Source of the DNA: Auxenochlorella pyrenoidosa
Taxonomy: Eukaryota; Chlorophyta; Trebouxiophyceae; Chlorellales; Chlorellaceae
NCBI GenBank assembly: GCA_001430745.1
Contig: KQ482057.1
Span: 1,470,325 to 1,492,647 of the forward strand
DNA length: 22,323 nt
Direction of reading: 5' to 3'
The position numbers and the translations under genes were made by a program. The notes under the pieces are model-generated. The model ran no database searches and was not told the DNA's origin. It worked only from the letters and a program-made list of their open reading frames with translations. This document shows, piece after piece, positions 17,531 to 22,323 of this stretch (position 1 is its first letter; the number at the start of each line of letters is the position of its first letter).

Positions 17531-20500
17531 CCGCTGCGCTGATGGCGTTGAGGGCCTGCGAAGTGGCCACCACCCTGGCAAGCACGCGGTCTCGGTCTGC
17601 AGGCACCAGCCGCCGCCCAAAGCGCGCCTCGAACTTGTCTGCACGGGCAGCACAGCACGCAAGGGCCAGCTGGTGCTGTGCCAAGCTCAAAACGCCTGGG
17701 GTGTTGGCCTGCCTTGGGAGAGTGGTTGTTGCAGCACACAGGAGCTTGCAACTAGCCCGCACAAACGTGCGCGAGCCCGGGTGGTAGCTGCCAGCAATGT
17801 CAGGTGCCGAGCAGAGGCGCACGAGGAGGCGATGCAAGCACCCCAGCTGGCAGCGAGTACCGACGAGGCACCAAGAGGCATGCTCGGCCCACTTGCATGC
17901 CGCCGGGCTGGCCTGACACACACACAAACACACACACACCACCCCCCACACCCCTTGCCTGGGTGCCAGCGGATGAGCTCGGTGCGCAGCCGCTTGCGCT
18001 GCTCCTCCGGGCCAGAGGTGCCTGCGCCAGAGGAAACCAGGGGGGCGCCCAGCTGTGTGGGCATCCCGGAAGCGGCGCACCAGCTGCAGCTCTGTCGCCG
18101 GCCCCGCTGTGCCGCTCCTCCTGGCCAGTTGCGCCTGGCGGGGTGCAGCGCAGCGTGCCGGCAGCAGAGCAGGGCCCAGGAAGGTGCAGCACAGGGGGGC
18201 GCCCGCCCAGCGCCGCGCCCCGGGGGCTGCCCTTGGGGGCCCACCGTAGAGCACCACCCGCTGCAGCTCCTCCTGCGGTGCGCCCTCGGCCGCCAGGAAC
18301 CAGGGCACGTCCGCGTACGCGATGGGCGCCTCTGCAGGGCAGCAGCACATGCCGACGGGCCGGGGTCAGCCAGCAATGAAAGGAAGATCGGCCGGTGTGG
18401 GGCCAGGGGTTCTGCGCGCACAGGTCACGAATGGCGCGCGTGGCAGGCAGCCGGCGAGAGGGCAGCAAAGCGCAAGCGCTGCACTGTGCCGCTCTTGTGC
18501 AGGTAAGCGCCGGGCTGTGCGCGACAGACCGTGGCGCACGCACGCACCCGGGTGCTTGGAGGCGAAGAACTGCCAGTTGGCCTCGTAGCGCGCGCGCTTC
18601 GTTCCCGCCTGGCCCTGCAACGCGCGGCGTGGAGGGGAGCGTGCACGCCGACCCAACTTTGCAGCTTAGCAAAGCGACGACAGGAGGCCACCCACCAGGC
18701 AGCCGCGCTTTGACATTTCAGCCGAGAGCCAGTGGAGTGTGACCGCTGTAACGCTGGCAGCTGGCTGCTGTGCCGGCTCCAAGGCAAGGCAGGCAAGCGA
18801 GCAGGAGGGCACCCCCTTTCTGAGCCTCGCCTGCGCCACCGCTGCCCGCCACGCCGCGTCCTGCGCCTGCTGCTCCCCCAGGATGCGCCGGCTCTCGGCC
18901 TCTGCCGCTGCGCGGAAGGCCTCCCGCCGCGCCTCCTCCTGCCGCCTGCAACCGCAGGCGTGCGCAGGGGCCGGCAGGCCGGCTCCGGGTTGACAGGCCG
19001 GCTCCGCCACAGCGCGGCGATGGAGGAGGAGCGCAGGTGCCGAGCCTGGATTGCTGTGCGGAGCGCCCATGTCTGTCCAGCCCACAGGCAGACCACATGA
19101 GGCGCACAGCAGCCGTGCGATCCAGAGTTCTAGAGAGCAATCAGAGAGGGCCTGGCCCGCCCGCCCCCCGACCCCATCTCCCCCGCCCCGCCCCCTGACC
19201 TGCGCTGTGTAAAGGCCGCGCGCGCCCGCTGCTCCTGGGCTCGTCGGTGCGCCTGCAGCCGCGGCATGGCATGCGCACATGTAGCAGGGTCGGCAGCGAC
19301 TCCTCTGCCGGCTGTGGATGCCGTGGGGAGGGCAGCCAGCCCCTTTCTGTGCCCGCCATCCCAACACAGGGCCATGCTTGGCGCAGACCACTTGCGCAGC
19401 AAACCCCCATCCTCACCGCACCCGTCCCAGCAGCCACCCCGCCCACCTGCATCTCCTCCCAAATGCGCTGGGCATACTCCTCTGCAGTCTCGTACTGGTC
19501 GGCATGCCAGTCGCCGCCGCCAAACCTGCCAGCAGGTGGGGGGCGGGCAGGGCGCAAGAGAGAGGTGGACGATGCATGCCTGGCCAGGCTCTCTGGCAGC
19601 ACCCGGGCCTGCACCTGCACATGGTCTGGCACAGCGGCCAGCCCTGCAGCCGACGGCAGCAGGTGCGCGGTGGGAGAGGGCCCGTGAGGAGCGGCGAGGT
19701 GGCTGGTACGGGTGTGCAGGGCGGTGCAGGCGGGGCGGGCAAGGCACTCACGCCCCCCCGGCCTCCTCATCCTCCTCCCCCCCGCTGAGCTCCTCCCGGA
19801 GTCGGCGCTGCATGCAGGGGGCCGTTGGGGAGGCGCGGGTGACGAGACGCGTCTGGCGGCGGCTGGCAGGCAGACCGCGCTGGTGGCGAGCGAGCGTGGA
19901 GCAGGAAAAGGCGCGGGTGGGTGCCCGAGGCAGGCATGCCCAACGCAGCTGGGCTGACAAGAGGAGGGGGAGAGCTCCAGACACACCGGCTGCCAACTGC
20001 AGGGCCTGGCCTTGACAGCTGAGTGCAAGCCAGCCAGGGCGTCCCACACCGCCCTCCCTGCAAGCCACAACCGCTCCACACCTCCTGCCCGCAGACCCTC
20101 CACCTCCCTGCCGCAGCCTCTTGTCCCTCCTGCCTCCCCGCCAAAGCCGCACTGTCTCCCTCACCTCCCACTCCCAGCCATCCGGCTCTAAAGAGGGGCT
20201 GCGCTCATGCTGCCCCTCGTCCCGCCACTCCTCGGCCTGCTCCCGCTCCTCCCGACGGTACGACTGCGGGGCCAGCAGGGAGGCAGGGGCTGGGGGGGAG
20301 GCAGGAGCACCGCCAGACGCGTCGAGCCCCCTCCTCATCCACTGCACCTCGCCCCCCCTCGCCCTCCCAACCCCACCCCACCACCACCACCCCCGATCCC
20401 GGCCGCCCGGGAGCCCCACTTGCACATCCTGCTTGTCCATGGCAAAAGCCGCCAGCTGCGCCACGCTCTCGCCGCGCCCATTGACGGCCTCAATCTCGGG

Positions 20501-21302
20501 CGGGTTGTCTGCAGGGCAGGCGACGGGCTGGGCAGAAGCGGCATCAGGGGGCGGGTGGAGGCACCAGGGGGGCGCGCCGCAGCGGCCCAGGGCGCGCAGC
20601 TAGAAACCTGGGCGCATCCTCTGATCATGTGCAGCGCAAGCCTGCCGTGTGGGTCTGTGCCCGCTCATCGCCTCACCTGCCGCCAGCAGCGCCGCCAGCA
20701 GCTCGAGATGCCCATGCCGGGCCGCCAGGTGGGCGGGGGTGTCGCCCCGGGCGTCCGCCAGACCAGCGTCGGCGCCGCGCCGCAGCAGCAGCCGGGCGGC
20801 TGCAAGGTGGCCGTGCCTGCAGGCCTGTGAGGGTGTGTGCAGAGCGGGGCGGGGGATGCTGGCGTGGCAGGAGGCACGTGTATGATATGTCGGCTGCACT
20901 GGTAACTCTACAAGCGGCATGAAGAATCGACGCAGCAGCCCCAGAACGTGGCTGGCAAGTGCTGCAGGGACACAGGGCAGGTGACAGCCGTCCAGCACCC
21001 ACCCCCACCTCGTGTAGGGCTGTAGTGCCCTCTGCATCCGCATATGCCACATCGGAGCCCTGCTGGATCAGCTCCCTGCAGCGTGGCCTGTCGCCCAGAG
21101 CCGCCGCCAGCAGCAGGTGGCGAGGAGAGGGTGGTGGCCCACCCGCACCGCTGCCGGCACTGTCACTGCTGTCGGTGTCGCTGCTGCTGCTGCTGCGGCG
21201 CCGCCGCTTCTTTCTCCGCCTCTCCTTGTCCTTCTTCTTCTTCTTCCCCTTGTCTCCATGGCGGCTGCGCTCCTTGGGAAGCTTTCGCTTCTCACTGCCC
21301 AT
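17493..21302 (-). CDS. NFKBIL1: NF-kappa-B inhibitor-like protein 1 (NFKBIL1/I-kappa-B-like) homologue
   Basis: Twelve exons, all joins in phase, 437 aa (human about 381): 21302-21009, 20824-20677, 20508-20420, 20263-20165, 19807-19752, 19525-19447, 19252-19200, 18945-18813, 18614-18548, 18331-18245, 18021-17959, 17638-17493. The N-terminus (MGSEKRKLPKERSRHG) is Lys/Arg-rich and then Ser/Asp-rich (RRRRSSSSSDTDSSDS), a likely nuclear-localisation region. Ankyrin repeats cover about 60-175 (DAEGTTALHEACRHGHLAAA, GDTPAHLAARHGHLELLAAL, INGRGES-like NGRGESVAQLAA). Middle motifs fit the family: YRREEREQAEEWRDE, FGGGDWHADQYETAEEYAQR, IWEEMQ, a charged coiled-coil (EAESRRILGEQQAQDAAWRA), YEANWQFF, IAYADVPWFL and ELQRVVLYGG. 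The end is J-domain-like: LRTELIRWHPDKFEARFGRR with HPD at 388-390, then a Gln-rich tail. Mammalian NFKBIL1 is nuclear and has been linked to immune signalling and pre-mRNA splicing; the algal role is unknown, and a splicing role is inference. The D of HPD is split by a GC-AG intron. Confidence 0.93.
17917..17940. repeat. CA microsatellite in NFKBIL1-like last intron
   Basis: An imperfect (CA)n run, interrupted by one AAA, lies just inside the intron that starts at 17958 (GC donor). On the sense strand it reads (TG)n about 20 nt downstream of the donor. Confidence 0.85.
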
Positions 21303-21942
21303 GCCTGGTGCCGCTTGCCGCCGCCGCCACCGCCGGCCCTCGTGGCGCGAAGGCAGCAGGTGACAGCCGCAGGGGGGGACCAAGTGCCTCGATGAAACTC
21401 TTTACGATCGATAGTATTCTCTCTTGCACCGTCGGCGCCGAAGGTGGCTCAAGCAGCAGACCCAAAGTTGTTGCGCGATGCAGGGTGTCGCTACAGGCAG
21501 GTGTCTGCTTACTGGGAATGGGGAAGCCGATCACGCTTCAGACGCCTCAGGTCAGAGCACTTGGTCGACCGCCCGCCCAGCAGGCTCCGCACGTGTTGTC
21601 GGCCTTCTTTCTGCAAAGCCCGTTACGGTCGCCAATGTTCTTCAGCGATTACAACCAATATTTTAAATCACGTGCAAACATACAAACTACGGTCCAGCTT
21701 TGTCCTTTGGAAGTTCTGCTCTCGGCCGGTGTCGTCCCGTGCCCTTCTCCCACCTTGGCCCTCGTGAGCACCGTTTCAGCCTATCTTAGCATGATATTAC
21801 ATACAGAGTTGTGCTGCGACACCGGTCCACGCCCCAACAGCCACTACGACCCCGACTGCCGCCCAAGCCGCCGGAGCGGCCTACCTGCTCGTTGCCCACG
21901 CCGCAGGAACAGGCGGAGAGCTCCACACCTCGCGCAGACCCC
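21303..21942. promoter_or_regulatory. Divergent promoter region, NFKBIL1-like / rightmost gene
   Basis: Region between the minus-strand NFKBIL1-like ATG (21302) and the first plausible plus-strand ATG (21943). Composition drops in GC over about 21390-21830, with AT-rich patches (CGATCGATAGTATTC, AATATTTTAAATCACG, CATGATATTACATAC) that suit promoter DNA. The TTTTAAAT patch near 21660 is the most TATA-like. No coding exon is supported. Confidence 0.5.
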
Positions 21943-22133
21943 ATGCACACATCCTCAAGATCGGTGGTGACGCCGCTGCCTGGTGCGCCGGCGGTGCGCA
22001 GCCCCTCGGCGCTGCCGGGTGACGCCAAGCGGGAGCTGAAGGAGGAGCTCGACCACTTCCACGTGGCCGCCGAGTATGCCTCGCAGCGCATCGCCAGCGC
22101 GCCCGCCAGCGAGCCGCTGCAGTACACCTGCAC
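21943..22133 (+). CDS. First exon of an unrecognised gene, continuing past the window
   Basis: Open frame from ATG 21943 (MHTSSRSVVTPLPGAPAV) to a strong donor GTGAGGGG at 22134 (exon ends in phase 2, 63 complete codons). It carries a charged helical stretch (GDAKRELKEELDHFHVAAEY, then ASQRIASAPASEPLQY). If not spliced, the frame ends at TGA 22135-22137, straight after the donor dinucleotide, which favours splicing. The frame is open upstream of 21943 without another ATG, so the start could lie in an earlier exon. No domain is recognised. The minus-strand frame over the same bases (21786-22301) starts without ATG and looks like a shadow. 22134-22323 would be intron. Confidence 0.5.
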
Positions 22134-22323
22134 GTGAGGGGAAGAGCAGAGCGGCGGGGGTGCGGGTGGGGGGGCCTGGGCGGGCGGGAGGGCTGGTTTT
22201 GCAAGATGCACTGGGTTGGGTGCAACAGCACACCGTAGGATGAACACAGCGGGGTGGACGAGATACCAGAAGCCCTGACAGGCAGTGGGGCAAGGAGGCA
22301 TGTTGGGGGGGGGGGTTGACTGC

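Noticed and set aside
17376..18506. 376-codon plus-strand open frame with a poly-Leu start
   Set aside because: It is the complement of the CAG repeat and the NFKBIL1-like exons and introns; the Leu run is an antisense reading of the Gln codons.
1..22323. Mobile elements, CRISPR arrays, viral or toxin genes
   Set aside because: No transposase, integrase, reverse transcriptase, repeat-spacer pattern, viral structural motif or toxin-like protein was seen on either strand.

Overview
The window looks like nuclear DNA from a GC-rich green alga, probably a Chlorella-like trebouxiophyte. This is inferred from short, intron-dense genes on both strands, introns mostly of about 80-380 nt with GTGCGT/GTGAGG-type donors and C-rich acceptors ending CAG, a TGTAA polyadenylation signal after one gene, and encoded proteins that are plainly eukaryotic (complex I NDUFS4, RWDD2, NFKBIL1-like). 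There are no bacterial operons, insertion sequences, CRISPR arrays or convincing RNA genes. Gene models were built by hand: each exon join given was checked for reading-frame phase, and the unresolved joins are named.

Layout, left to right. (1) Minus strand, about 9-1396: 5' part of a gene of uncertain identity (tentatively BioF2/GNAT-like acyltransferase), running off the left edge. (2) Minus, 2627/2784-6118: a GAF-PAS sensor-like protein in ten or eleven exons, with a possible N-myristoylation signal. (3) Minus, 7151-9158: a small four-helix membrane protein in seven exons, one only 24 nt long. (4) Minus, 10090-11505: an RWDD2-type protein (RWD + DUF1115). (5) Plus, 11836-13514: the mitochondrial complex I accessory subunit NDUFS4, complete in five exons with a targeting presequence; it is head-to-head with gene 4. 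(6) Minus, 14370-16731: a multi-pass membrane protein of unknown function. (7) Minus, 17493-21302: an NF-kappa-B-inhibitor-like 1 (NFKBIL1) homologue in twelve exons, with ankyrin repeats and a C-terminal HPD-containing segment. (8) Plus, 21943-22133 and beyond: first exon of an unrecognised gene, head-to-head with gene 7.

The genes do not form a pathway; this is ordinary nuclear gene neighbourhood with two divergent promoter regions (11506-11835 and 21303-21942). The most notable signals are three probable GC-AG introns (one splitting the HPD codon of the NFKBIL1-like gene), a stop codon overlapping a perfect splice donor in the GAF-PAS gene, a perfect 19-bp intronic hairpin, a perfect 23-bp intronic tandem duplication, and two membrane-protein genes with no recognised family. 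I found no clear evidence of an undescribed multi-gene system.
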